64,000 nt of DNA, from NCBI RefSeq assembly GCF_021496665.1, contig NZ_CP071246.1, positions 2,294,001 to 2,358,000 of the forward strand, read 5' to 3'. The notes below the pieces were generated by a model. It did not search any database. It had not been told where the DNA came from and was given only the letters and a program-made list of their open reading frames with translations. The position numbers were made by a program, and so were the translations under genes. This stretch comes from Corynebacterium sp. CNCTC7651. GTDB taxonomy: Bacteria > Actinomycetota > Actinomycetes > Mycobacteriales > Mycobacteriaceae. Shown in pieces: positions 29,900 to 39,565 of the stretch. Positions within the stretch are counted from its first letter, which is position 1, and every line of letters starts with the position of its first letter.

Positions 29900-29929
29900 C
29901 CCCGCCTGGTGGCTCCGCGTCATGCGGGG
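29900..29929 (+). terminator. possible arsR terminator; gap to 30,270 otherwise empty
   Basis: CCCCGC (29900-29905) pairs with GCGGGG (29924-29929) directly after the arsR stop, with no T-run. The remaining gap to 30,270 has no gene I can support. A short hairpin (AAACACT 30122-30128 with AGTGTTT 30135-30141) and a TTGAC at 30222 are the only visible signals. Confidence 0.4.
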
Positions 29930-30270
29930 CGGATTAAAGATCTACCCCCTATTTGGGGATGCGCGGTTCTACGATTCCCGGCTCGACCGTAGTGGGGGTT
30001 GGGGAGGCTTTCGGCCGATGAGCTGGGGTAACACGGCGATTCTGGGCGCGAGCGTGGCTCTGTCGGGGAGGGCGGGGCGAACGTTAAGAAAATCTATATG
30101 GAACCTTAGCGAGAACGTAGAAAACACTTAGCTTAGTGTTTGGTCACGGTGTGGAACCTTGGGGGGCGGGGGATCTCAGTCGGCCCAAAGGCGCAACCAT
30201 TTTTTCTGTTCGTCTATCACGTTGACCTGTACATACGCGTCGTGGGTGCGATGCGTCGAAAGGAATTCCA

Positions 30271-32902
30271 GTGCCTTCGAGCAACCTGAGAAAAAAGATT
30301 TTGTCCGCGACCGTCGCGAGCGTTGTCTCCCTCACGACAGTCTCAGTTGTAAACATCGTCGGTCCAGTGGAGCAGGCCGTAGCGGCGGAGACCGGTTCGG
30401 GGAAGACTGTGCGCCGAGACAACCGGGTTTGGCTTTTCGAGAACGGAGAGCGCACTAGAGTTCTTGATTTTCCGGCGGGCGCGACTGACTACGAAGTACT
30501 CGACGAGCCAACCAAACTCCCGGCTACCTATGTGGCGGTGGACCCTAGTGAGCGGCAACTAAAGATCACGATCCTTCCCGAGTCCAAAGGTAGAGAGTTA
30601 CTGTTCAGATTTACCGACGCGACCGGAAACCAATGGGATTACCGCCGAGGAATAACGGTGGTAACCGAGACGAGCACGCACGAGTTGGCGTTGGAGTCGG
30701 GGGAATCCAAGGAGGTCGATAGGCAGGAGACTTGGTCCATCGTGTCGGGTAGCAACCTGATTCAGGTTCGGGAAAGCGGCAAGAAGCTTGTGATCACCGC
30801 CAATAAAGGGGTCGCGGGTGAAGCAGTGGTGGAAGTTGCTGATGAGTGGGGGAATAAGTACCGGTATGTAGTTACGGTCGTCGAAAAGCAGAAGCCTGCT
30901 CCGGCGCCGCAACCCCAGCCGGCCCCGCAGCCGAAACCACAGCCCCAGCCCCAGCCGACCCCGGCGTATGTGACGCACCGGATCACCATCATGGACCGCC
31001 AGGACGCGAAGATTACGGCGGGTGCGGGCACGAATACGCTGGTTGTGGCGTCGGAAAGCAACCTCATCTTCCCGCTCCAGCCCACGGCTGGCGGGTGGAT
31101 CGTCGCGCCGCGGCAAGGTTCTGACGGGCTAGTGGTGCTGGAGGAGCGCGACGCGGCGGGGCGGGTGGTGGCCCGCTACGAAATCACCATCAAGCCGGCT
31201 CCGATTGCGGAGTACACCTACAAGCTGGACAGCACGAAGCAGCTTGAGCTGCGCGGGTCCGGCTTGGTGGTGGTGTCGGGCGGAGAGCTGGCCGCGATTG
31301 ATAAGCAGACTGGTGTGTGGACCATCCGCCCGAATGAGGGTGCGACCGGCACGATCATCATCGAAGGCCGCGACGAGCGCGGGCGCGTTGAGGTGCGCTA
31401 CACCCTCGAGATCAAGCCGGCCGCAACTCCGGGCGGCAGCGTGACGACGATCATCGGGGGCAACGCCGACCGTTCCGGCGGCACCATCACCGAGATCGGC
31501 GGCAACGGCAACGGCACCAACGGCGGCGGCAACGGTGCCAACGGCAACGGCGCCAACGGCGGCGGCAACGGTGCCAACGGCAACGGCACCAACGGCAATG
31601 GCGCGCCGGGCACGACCACGCCGGTTATGCCAACGCCCACGCCGGGCACACCAACACCGGCCCCCGGGGCGCCGAGCCTGGGCGGCACGATTGAAATCAT
31701 CGCGGTCGGTCCGGACGGCACTGTCACCGTCCGCGTGCCGGGTACAGGTGGCCAGCTCACGGTCGGCGACGGCCGCAGCTTCCGGATTGTGGATAACGGC
31801 GACGGCACGTGGACCATCACGCGTATCGACGGCACCCCGATCACCGGTCCGCTCCCCATCCGTTGGAGCGGCGCGGGCGGCGTGGAGGTTGTGAATACGG
31901 TGACGGTGTCGGTGGAGGGGGCGTCGGCAAGCAAAATGCCCAGGACGCTGGACGGGAAGTGCATTGCGTCGCTGGTCGGGTTCTCTGCGCCGTTGCTGCT
32001 GCTGATTCCGATTGGGATTCTGTCGCAGGTGCGCGTGCCCGGCCTCGAGTACCTGCACGACCAGCTCAACGGCGCGATTCAGCGCGTGAACGCGCAGGTG
32101 CAGCAGGGCTTGGGCATTTACGACGATCGCAGCGCCCGCACCGCCGCCAACGCACAGGCCGCGTTCCGGCGCACGAATGCCGAAATGATCGGCGCCGGTG
32201 TTGGGGCGCTGGCGTTGTTGGCGCTGGGTCTCGCGGCCGGCGATCTGACGATGCGGGCGTGCGGGTATGCGGAGAATACGTCGTCGCACATGATTAAGAC
32301 CGCTGGTGAGAAGGGCGCGGCGGAGCGATCGGTGAAGAAGGCCGAGAAGGAGGCGGCGAAGCAGCTGGAGAAGTTGGCGCGTGAGGCTGGTGGTGCTGGT
32401 GGTGTGGGCGCTGGTGGCGTGGGCGCTGATGGTGTGGGCGCTGGTGGCCAGGGCGCTGCCGGTGCTGGTGCTGGCGGTGCTGGTGCTGGCGGCGCTGGCG
32501 GAGGTGCCGGTGCTGCGGGTGCCCAGGGCGATAAGGGTGTTGGCAAGCGGATTGGCGACAAAGATCCGCGGCATCGGCAAGAAGGGTGCCGCGCCAGGTC
32601 TGACAACGGTGCCGGCGGTGCCGGGTGTGCCAAATGTCCGAGGCGTGCCGAATATTCCTGGTGTGCCGAATGTCCCTGGCGTGCCGGCTTTGCCGAGCGG
32701 CGCCGGCGTTCCTAGCGCGCCATCTGTCCCGGTCGCGCCAAACTCGCCGGTAGAGCCGGGTATCTCCGCGGTGCCGAGTGTCCCGGCGGTGCCTAAAGTC
32801 TCCGCATTGCCGAAATTGCCAACCCAGCCAGTGCGAATTGATCCGGAGATTGCGAGGTTCTACGAGGAAGAGTTTCGAAAGGCTCGACTGGCGGCTTCGT
32901 AG
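30271..32902 (+). pseudogene. large secreted repeat protein with membrane anchor and collagen-like tail, frameshifted near the 3' end
   Basis: GTG start with AAAGGAA upstream. Order of parts: signal peptide (about 1-38), beta-sandwich-like repeats of about 70 residues each ending in V/I-x-V/I-K-P (about 100-210, 230-315, 316-390), separated by a Pro/Gln linker. Then comes a Gly/Asn repeat linker (NGNGTNGGG type), one more beta domain, two membrane segments (about 565-590 and 640-665), a Lys/Glu/Ala coil and a Gly/Ala run. After GKRIGDK the frame degenerates. In the +1 frame the sequence continues as KIRGIGKKGAAPGL, then V-P-x-V-P-G-V-P-N repeats, and stops at 32902. A single extra A in the AAA at 32560-32562 explains this. 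No family recognised; corynebacterial surface role inferred. Confidence 0.6.
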
Positions 32903-32960
32903 CCGTGGGGATAGTGCGAAGGGGGTACCGCGTTCCGATCCTCTGTCGGCGATCCTCACG

Positions 32961-33019
32961 CGACGATCCAGGGGGTTAAATTCAACCAGGATTGAAGAAT
33001 AAAAGCCTCTGGATCGTCG
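32961..33019. terminator. 11-bp inverted repeat between convergent genes
   Basis: CGACGATCCAG (32961-32971) pairs perfectly with CTGGATCGTCG (33009-33019) across 37 nt. It lies between the convergent repeat-protein and cutinase genes and could end both transcripts. GGGGATCGC also recurs just downstream (about 33038-33058). Confidence 0.45.
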
Positions 33020-33156
33020 TAAAAGGATCGGCAATGGGGGATCGCGATAGGGGATCGCAACGCTGGGACGGGGCGGGGGATAGTAAAAGCGGTTCGGGTG
33101 ATCTGCTGCCGGGCTGCGCCGGTCGCTGCGGGGGTGCGGGGCACAGGGCGCAGGGG

Positions 33157-34866
33157 CTACTGCTCGGCGAGGACGCCTTCGATGACCTCGCTGGTCCAAT
33201 CGAGGGCGTACTGGTATCCGGTGCGGCCGTTAATGGAGAAGTCGTCTGTGTAACCGAGCTTGTAGTAGGCGAAGTGCTGAGGGCCGAAGTCGCCGGCTTG
33301 TTGAGCTTCGGCGATGAGGGCCGGATTCGCTCGGGCGGCGGCATCGAGGCCGGCGGCGGCCATGACCCGGTTGACGCCTTCGGTGACCGTTGCGTGGACG
33401 AACGCTTGGCGGTGTTCGGTGCCCGTGGGCACGCGGGGGACTACGCCGGTGGCAGCGAGTTGCCGGTAGAGATTCTCGCTGGCATCGATCGCTCGCATGG
33501 ATTCCAGGGCGACATCGAACCAAGCGAGGGCCTCGGCAGCTGGGTCGTTGGTCTGGTCATTGGTTGGAGCAGCATCGACACCGCGGGCGACAACATCGCG
33601 AAGTCCCTGCAAAGCGCTGAGGAGGTACGGCCAGGTTGCGCCTTCCATCGCCAGATTGGGCAGGGCGGCCAGCAGAGCAATACCGAGGCGCTGCTCCGGC
33701 GGAGTGACCGGGCCGGCAGCGAGGCCACCGACCGGGCCGCCGGGAAGGGTGGACCCGCTACCGGCGGGACCACCGGCCGACGCGCCAGGTGGGGCTGCGG
33801 AGGCTTTGTCGGCGGCGTCGAGGATCATGGCGATCTCGAGGAACATGGTGAGGAGGGTGGTGGCGTCGATAAGCGAAAGCCCCGAAGCGCGGATTGCGGA
33901 AGGGAAGCTCTCGCCCTGGGCCAGCAGCCCGGCGAGGCTGGCCACGCGCATGCCGGTGACGGGGTTGGGCGGGCCGACGCGAACTTCGCGGGCAGCGACG
34001 TCGGCGATCGCGCGGATGACGGACCCGGGTGGCGAGGCGCAGGCGAGGTCGGCTGCGTTGCAGAGGGAGAGGACCTTGCCGTCGAGTGCGGCGAAGTTGC
34101 CGGGGCGCACGCCGGCCATGCCGACGCGGGTGGGGTCGAGGGGTGTGCCCCCGGATTGGACTGTCTCGAAGTTGGCGGCGCGGATGCCGGCGGGCGGCGG
34201 GCCGTAGAGGCGGGACGGAGCGGTAGGGGCGCCAGCAGCGAGGGCGGGGCTATCGGCGGTGCCAGCAGCAGCGGGGGCACCAGCCGCAGTACCGGCAGTA
34301 CCGGCAGCACCCCCGCCCGCAAGCGGCGCCCGGCCGGGGTCGGCGAACAGTACAACCGCGGCGATGTTGTCGGCGGTCACGCCCGGCACTTTCCCGGCGC
34401 CAACCAACGCGGCGGCGTCGCCGATCAGGTGGGCGCCCTGGGAGTACCCCACCAGCACGAACTTCGTGCCGGGGCAGTGGCGGGTGACGGTTTGCATCTC
34501 CAGGATGGCGTCGTCGCGGCCGATGGTGACGGATTCGCCGTAGGTGGCGGCCTCGGTGCCCTCCACGCCAACGCCGGCGCTGGCAAGGGCACTCACGCGG
34601 CCGAGGGTGGCCGGGTATTTCACCTGGTAGTGGCGTACGCGCTGGGCACCGAAGCGCTGTTGAAGGTCGTCGGCTGGGGAGGAGGAGTCGTCGAAAAGCG
34701 TGGTGCGCGCGTCAGGGTGCCAGGAGTGGGAGAAGCCGGTGCCGGCCGCCTGGATCACCTCCACCGGGGCGCAGCTGGGCACCCACGGTTGGGCGGCGGC
34801 GGGGGCCGCGAGCGTGCCGACGCTTGCCAGCAGCGCGGCGGCTGCGGCACTCACGCGGCGGGCCAC
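33157..34866 (-). CDS. cutinase-family secreted protein with long C-terminal extension
   Basis: 569 residues. Signal peptide at 1-25 (AAPAAAQP cleavage). The cutinase fold carries the nucleophile elbow VLVGYSQGAHL (Ser about 142) and the later pair C-N-A-A-D-L-A-C that normally holds the catalytic Asp. The histidine expected shortly after is not obvious. A Pro/Ala/Gly-rich insert (about 185-225) interrupts the fold, and about 270 residues after it have no recognised domain. True cutinases are about 200-230 residues. In mycolata such proteins act on cell-envelope lipids. It is 2 bp downstream of the YhgE/Pip gene, so probably co-expressed with it. Confidence 0.78.
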   Translation of the reverse strand: MARRVSAAAAALLASVGTLAAPAAAQPWVPSCAPVEVIQAAGTGFSHSWHPDARTTLFDDSSSPADDLQQRFGAQRVRHYQVKYPATLGRVSALASAGVGVEGTEAATYGESVTIGRDDAILEMQTVTRHCPGTKFVLVGYSQGAHLIGDAAALVGAGKVPGVTADNIAAVVLFADPGRAPLAGGGAAGTAGTAAGAPAAAGTADSPALAAGAPTAPSRLYGPPPAGIRAANFETVQSGGTPLDPTRVGMAGVRPGNFAALDGKVLSLCNAADLACASPPGSVIRAIADVAAREVRVGPPNPVTGMRVASLAGLLAQGESFPSAIRASGLSLIDATTLLTMFLEIAMILDAADKASAAPPGASAGGPAGSGSTLPGGPVGGLAAGPVTPPEQRLGIALLAALPNLAMEGATWPYLLSALQGLRDVVARGVDAAPTNDQTNDPAAEALAWFDVALESMRAIDASENLYRQLAATGVVPRVPTGTEHRQAFVHATVTEGVNRVMAAAGLDAAARANPALIAEAQQAGDFGPQHFAYYKLGYTDDFSINGRTGYQYALDWTSEVIEGVLAEQ

Positions 34867-34868
34867 AA

Positions 34869-36962
34869 CTAGACCGCAATCTCCGGGTGAATGTCCTTGC
34901 GCGGGACCTCGCGGATGATGCGCAGCGCCACGCAGGACACGATGAAGCAGACTGCGGCCATGGAGACGAGGACAAACAGCGCGAAGTGCATGCGCGGATC
35001 ATCCGCCGTGGTGCCGAAGAGGGCGAAGCGGACCAGGTCCACGGAGTAGCGCATCGGGTCCACGGTGTGCACCCACTGGATCAGCTTCGGCTGGACCTCC
35101 GGCGGGTAGAGGCCGTTGGAGGCGACCAGCTGCAGGGACATCAGCGCCATGGTGATCAGGCGGCCGACGGATTGGCCGAAGACGGTATTGAGCGCGTAGA
35201 TCGCGGTGATGAACGCCCAGGACACACCCACCAGCACGATGAGCAGCCAGATCGGGTGCGCCGGCTCCACCTTGAGGGCGAACACCTGCACAAGCCACAG
35301 CGCCAGGGACTGGAAGAAGCCGATGAGGAACGCCGGGACCAGGGTGTTCATGGCCACGCGGGCGCGCGGGGCCGCGGAGTCGATCGCGCGGCGGTTCAGC
35401 GCCGGCATGATCATGAACATGATCAGGCCGCCGAACCACAGGGACAGGGAGAGGAAGAACGGGGAGAGGCCCTTGCCAAAGTAGGTCACCTCATCGCCCA
35501 CGTGGTGGGTCACCACAGGCTCGGAAGCGGCCTCGATTGCCTGGTCCAGGCGCTCGCCTTCCCAGCGGGGGGCTTCCTTGGCGCCGTCGGAAAGCTTCAT
35601 GGAGAGCTCCCCGGTGCCGTCGGAAAGCTGGACCAAGCCGTCGTTGAGCGCGCCCAGTCCCACCACCAGCTGGTTCGAGCCGGCGGCCAGCTTGGAGGAC
35701 GCGTCGGAGGCGGTGTTGGCCGCCACGACCAGTTGGGAGGTGCCGTTCTTCAGCTCGGTCACGCCGGCGAGCAGCGTGCCGGAGCCTTCCTGCAGGCGGG
35801 CCAGGCCGGCGGCCAGCTGCTGGGCGGCGTTGGCTGCGGTGTCCACGCCGGAGCGATACTCCGACGCCGGGTCCTGCAGTTGGTTGGCCAGCTCGTGCGC
35901 GCCGTTTTGCAGCTGCATCATCTGGCCCACCAGGTCGCTGCCCGCAAGCGCGCTCAGGGCGGAGTTGTTCAGCTGGTAGCGGATGTCCTTGGCTTGCTTG
36001 CTAATCAGGTCCGCACCGGGAATCGGGGAGGCATCCAGGTCCGCGATCACGCGCGCCAGGTTCGCGTCAATGTCCTGCACCGCCGCCTGCGCCTGGCCTA
36101 GTTGGCCGGCAACGCCCGTGATCTTGTCCACGCCGCCGGCGATCTGCGCAGCGCCGGCGCCGAGGCGCTCCGTGCCGCCCTGCAGCTTGGTCATGCCGTC
36201 CGCCAGCTGCTGGGAGCCGTCGGCCGCGGTGTTAATGCCGGCACCAAGCTGCTGCGCGCCGTCCTGCAGGCGGCCCACGCCCTGGTCCAGCTGGTTCGCC
36301 GCGCCGGGCATCTTCTGCAGCTGGGAATTGAACTCCTGCAGGCCGCCGTCCAGTTTGCCGGCGCCTTCGCCGAGCTTCTCGGAGCCGTCGCGTGCGGTAT
36401 TTGCGCCGTCGTCAAGCTTGCCTGCGCCCTCGGCCGCGGTGTCCATGCCCTCGCCGATGGTGTTGAAGCCCACGAAGAGCTGGTCCACCACCTTCGCGCC
36501 GACGGTGTTGGACACGGCGTTGGCCACGGACTGCGTGGCCACGTTGCCCAGCATGGTGGGGATGAAACCGTTCGTCTCATTCAGCGCGACGTTGATCTTG
36601 GCCTGCCGCGGATTATCCGAGTTCACGCTGGTCGCGGCCTCGGTGAAGTCCGTGGGAATCTCCATGGCCAGGTAATACTTGCCGGATCCCACGCCCTCGC
36701 GCGCCTCCTCCGCACTGACCACGTGGAACTCCATCGGATCTTCCTCCAGGAGCCTGTCCACCACCTCCTGGCCGGCGTCGCCCTCGTCGGAGTTCACCAG
36801 CGCCACGGGCACCTTGTTGAAGTTGCCCAGCGGGTCGTAATAACTCCACACAAACAAGCCGCCGAACAGCAGCGGCAGCAGGATGATCGCGATAAGCGCC
36901 AGCGGCGGCAGCTTGCCGTGACCAAACTTCCGGAAGTTGGTTCCTAGGTGCAGTCCGCTCAT
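34869..36962 (-). CDS. YhgE/Pip-type membrane protein
   Basis: 697 residues. One N-terminal membrane segment (ALIAIILLPLLFGGLFVWSYYDP), followed by VPVALVNSDEG typical of YhgE/Pip. A long external region (about 60-470) has heptad-like repeats of the form L-x-x-G-x-x-x-L-x-x-G in which Gly/Leu/Asp/Ala recur. A five-to-six segment C-terminal ABC-2-like membrane domain follows (about 500-690). Relatives include phage infection protein and the YukE/ESX-linked YueB/EsaA group. Paired with an ABC-like ATPase gene, it may be the permease of an unusual exporter. Confidence 0.82.
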   Translation of the reverse strand: MSGLHLGTNFRKFGHGKLPPLALIAIILLPLLFGGLFVWSYYDPLGNFNKVPVALVNSDEGDAGQEVVDRLLEEDPMEFHVVSAEEAREGVGSGKYYLAMEIPTDFTEAATSVNSDNPRQAKINVALNETNGFIPTMLGNVATQSVANAVSNTVGAKVVDQLFVGFNTIGEGMDTAAEGAGKLDDGANTARDGSEKLGEGAGKLDGGLQEFNSQLQKMPGAANQLDQGVGRLQDGAQQLGAGINTAADGSQQLADGMTKLQGGTERLGAGAAQIAGGVDKITGVAGQLGQAQAAVQDIDANLARVIADLDASPIPGADLISKQAKDIRYQLNNSALSALAGSDLVGQMMQLQNGAHELANQLQDPASEYRSGVDTAANAAQQLAAGLARLQEGSGTLLAGVTELKNGTSQLVVAANTASDASSKLAAGSNQLVVGLGALNDGLVQLSDGTGELSMKLSDGAKEAPRWEGERLDQAIEAASEPVVTHHVGDEVTYFGKGLSPFFLSLSLWFGGLIMFMIMPALNRRAIDSAAPRARVAMNTLVPAFLIGFFQSLALWLVQVFALKVEPAHPIWLLIVLVGVSWAFITAIYALNTVFGQSVGRLITMALMSLQLVASNGLYPPEVQPKLIQWVHTVDPMRYSVDLVRFALFGTTADDPRMHFALFVLVSMAAVCFIVSCVALRIIREVPRKDIHPEIAV

Positions 36963-37543
36963 AGCTCCTCGTTTACGGTGGTCACAAGTACGGGCACGTG
37001 CTTTGCGACGTTCTCCAGATCCGCCAACAGCTCACTGCGCAGCGGCATCTTCTTGATTTGGTCGATGTCGTCGACAATAAGCAGCTCGGCGTTCGGCCGC
37101 GCGATGAGCGCAAGCAGAATCCGCAGGCGGAAGCGCTCCAGGACACCCAGCTCGCCGGGGGTCCGGTCCGGGTCGAAGTCCGTCAGCTGGAGGGGCTCCA
37201 GCCATGGTTGGACGTATTTGTGCTCCAGGATGTTCTGGCGCCGCGGGGTGCGCGAGAAGAACGGCAGCGCCCAGACGACCTCCTCGCGGATGGCCTCGCG
37301 GGACGGCACCTGGCGCTCCAGCGAATCAATCAGCGTCACGCCGGCGAGTGCGATGCCCTTGAATCCCGGGCCCTCCACGGTGCCGGAGTGCGGGCGGTAG
37401 CGCCCGGCAAGCGCCATCGACAGCGTGGAGCCGCCGGACTCGCGCTTTGTCTGCACGATGGTCAGGCCGTCATAGACCTCAAGCGTGACCGGCGTATTGC
37501 CCTCATTGGCCACGAGATCGCGCGCGATCAGTACAGGTTGCAT
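36959..37543 (-). CDS. ABC-like ATP-binding protein with degenerate Walker A
   Basis: 194 residues. The layout is that of an ABC ATPase: a P-loop position reading TKRESGGSTLSMALAG in place of GxxGxGKS/T (the invariant Lys is missing), a short signature region (GELGVLERFRLRILLAL) and Walker B LLIVDDID. The canonical LSGGQ is absent. It overlaps the YhgE/Pip gene by 4 bp (ATGA), so the two are translationally coupled. Loss of the P-loop Lys suggests weak or no ATP hydrolysis. Confidence 0.65.
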   Translation of the reverse strand: MQPVLIARDLVANEGNTPVTLEVYDGLTIVQTKRESGGSTLSMALAGRYRPHSGTVEGPGFKGIALAGVTLIDSLERQVPSREAIREEVVWALPFFSRTPRRQNILEHKYVQPWLEPLQLTDFDPDRTPGELGVLERFRLRILLALIARPNAELLIVDDIDQIKKMPLRSELLADLENVAKHVPVLVTTVNEEL

Positions 37544-37647
37544 TGTTGTTTACTCCAAAACGGAGGATTGGCTATCACTTAAATCTGGCGCTATCATCCT
37601 CGCCACCGGCAATCATGTCAAAATTTGCGCGCCGAAGGAGGCTTCCA

Positions 37648-38295
37648 TTGCGTGCCGACGCTCGCTTAAAACGCGCCCAAATCATTTCCGCCGCCATGGA
37701 GCAGTACCGCACCCTGCCGGCCTCCCAGGTGACCACGGACGGCATCGCCGCCCAAGCGGGTGTTGGTGTAGCCACCGTGTACAGGCATTTCCCCCGCAGG
37801 TCAGAGCTGCGGCAGGCGTGCGCGCTGGAATTTATCGACGTGCTGGAGGATTTTCTGGCCGAAACGCTCGAGGCGTTTGACCGAGATCCGGCGGGCCAGT
37901 GGGAACGCTTTGTGTGGCAACTGGTGGATTTCGGTGTGGGCATGCTCGTCGGCGCGCTCGCGGGTGATCTTCCCGACAGTGTTGCTGGCGCGGCTGGCGC
38001 GGCTGGGGTGGCTGGGGTGGCTGGCGGGGCCGGGGTGGCTGGCGGGGCTGGGGCCGGCGGGGCCGCCGGGGTGGACCCGGTGGTCATGGACAAGCGCGAC
38101 CAGTTCTTCGCGGATGTCGAAGTCCTCCTGGCACGCGCCGCTGCGCACGGGCTGGTGGATCCGGCACTGAAGCCGATTGAATTGGCGTCTGAATTGATCG
38201 TCGTCACGCGGCCCATGGATGCCCAGCTCAACGCCCTCTTCCCGGACGTGCGCGAGCGCCTGGTGCGGCATCTGCTGATCGCCTGGCGCGCGTAG
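37648..38295 (+). CDS. TetR-family transcriptional regulator
   Basis: 215 residues. The N-terminal helix-turn-helix is complete (IAAQAGVGVATVYRHFPRRSELRQA). TTG 37648 is chosen because AAGGAGG (37635-37641) lies 6 nt upstream. ATG 37615 would add 11 basic residues. The ligand-binding domain is interrupted by a low-complexity Gly/Ala/Val run of about 30 residues (AGAAGVAGVAGGAG type). It is divergent from the ATPase-YhgE-cutinase operon, which it probably represses. Confidence 0.82.
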   Translation: MRADARLKRAQIISAAMEQYRTLPASQVTTDGIAAQAGVGVATVYRHFPRRSELRQACALEFIDVLEDFLAETLEAFDRDPAGQWERFVWQLVDFGVGMLVGALAGDLPDSVAGAAGAAGVAGVAGGAGVAGGAGAGGAAGVDPVVMDKRDQFFADVEVLLARAAAHGLVDPALKPIELASELIVVTRPMDAQLNALFPDVRERLVRHLLIAWRA

Positions 38296-38329
38296 GGAAC
38301 CGCGCGGGGGCGGGGCGCGTCTAATACTC

Positions 38330-39322
38330 ATGACTTTTTCACTTCAGAACGGCATGAGTGTTGCCGGCGGGGAGCTGGTGCGTATTCCGGCAGGGGGGCT
38401 GCCGCCGGGTTTCCGTGCGGTGAACAGCACGTTCGGCCTGCACAACAACGTCCTGGTTGACCCGAGTTTGGTGGCGCATCACGGACGGCAGCATCCGAAA
38501 GGGATCGCGTATCCGGTGCCGGCGGCTTTCCGCGCCGCGGCGCATGCGCTGACTCACCCGGAATTCACCGTCGGCGGGTTTGCGGCGCTGGCGTTATACG
38601 GCTTGGAGGCGTTCGTCGAGGGTACGGACACGGAGCTGTTTGCCGACGCTGGGGATATGAACCAGCCTGCCGGCCCGAACGCTCCGGCGATTTCCCGGTG
38701 GCGGACTCCTCACCACCACCTCTGGACGGTGAAATGCGGAGAGGCTCCGATTGCTATTGCCTCACCAGCCCTAGCCGTGGTGCAGGCGCTGATGGCTATC
38801 CGCCGGGACGCTGTCCGTTGGAAAGTCTTGGAGATTCCGGATCATGAAGCGGCGTTCATTCGCGCTGTTCAGCTTGTCGACGCCGCCCGCAACCAGCTGG
38901 GCATCGACGGTGTCGACATCCTCCGCGCCAGCGAGTCCCGGCTCAACAAACGGTGGATCACCGATGTGCTTCTTGCCTCTTCCGTTTTTGCGGATTCCCC
39001 GAAAGAGACCGAAATGCGCCTCCTTGCGGCTCAGGTTGTAGCGGCGTACGGGCTGCTGCTTTCGGAGCAGGTTCCCGTGCTTATCGACGGACGCCACATA
39101 ACCCGTTTCGACCTTGCAATCGTGGAACTCAAGATCGGCCTAATGTACGACGGCGCCCAGCATTGGAACAAGGAACGCCGAGATAAAGACACCGCCATCA
39201 ATCTCGCGGTGGCGGGCGAGGATTGGACACCTCTGCGCTATTCAGACGGGAGCCTTCCTGACCTTCCTGAGACACTCAAGCCGGTGATCGAAAACAGGCT
39301 CGCCGCCCTCGGGCGCCTTTAA
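38330..39322 (+). CDS. AbiEi/Vsr-like (DUF559-type) protein
   Basis: 330 residues. The N-terminal half has the pattern of actinobacterial AbiEi-like proteins (AFRAAAHALTHPEFTVGGFAALALYGLEAF). The C-terminal half has the D-x(n)-E-x-K pattern of Vsr/DUF559 nuclease-like folds (ITRFDLAIVELKIGLMYDGAQHW, then RDKDTAINLAVAGEDW). Such fusions are common singletons in Actinomycetota, but their role is not established. It could be a nuclease or the antitoxin relic of an abortive-infection pair. No AbiEii partner is adjacent. Confidence 0.6.
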   Translation: MTFSLQNGMSVAGGELVRIPAGGLPPGFRAVNSTFGLHNNVLVDPSLVAHHGRQHPKGIAYPVPAAFRAAAHALTHPEFTVGGFAALALYGLEAFVEGTDTELFADAGDMNQPAGPNAPAISRWRTPHHHLWTVKCGEAPIAIASPALAVVQALMAIRRDAVRWKVLEIPDHEAAFIRAVQLVDAARNQLGIDGVDILRASESRLNKRWITDVLLASSVFADSPKETEMRLLAAQVVAAYGLLLSEQVPVLIDGRHITRFDLAIVELKIGLMYDGAQHWNKERRDKDTAINLAVAGEDWTPLRYSDGSLPDLPETLKPVIENRLAALGRL

Positions 39323-39370
39323 CCTTCGGGTCCGGGGGTCGGAGCCTACGGCTGGGCCGCCCCGCCGGAC

Positions 39371-39470
39371 CGCCCGGCCGGGGCCGCCTGGCCGAACCGC
39401 CCGGCCGGGGCCGCCTGGCCGGGGCCGCCTGGCCGGGGCCGCCTGGCCGGGGCCGCCTGGCCGGGGCCGT
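39371..39470. repeat. GC-rich 14-bp tandem repeat
   Basis: GGGGCCGCCTGGCC occurs four times in exact tandem (39407-39420, 39421-39434, 39435-39448, 39449-39462), with a diverged copy before and a partial copy after. It separates the AbiEi-like gene from the left end of the IS21 remnant. Confidence 0.9.
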
Positions 39471-39565
39471 GTGTTTTGTCAAGTTGTAGTAGGCCATTTC
39501 GGCTCGGTTTTTTAGGCCAGGTCTGCACGGTTTTGGGCCGTGTGAGCGTTGCTGGGGTTTCGGGG

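Noticed and set aside
29922..30131. 69-codon frame after arsR
   Set aside because: No domain, no ribosome site, and a composition like random GC-rich sequence.
39371..39470. CRISPR-like array
   Set aside because: Units are contiguous without spacers and no cas genes are present.
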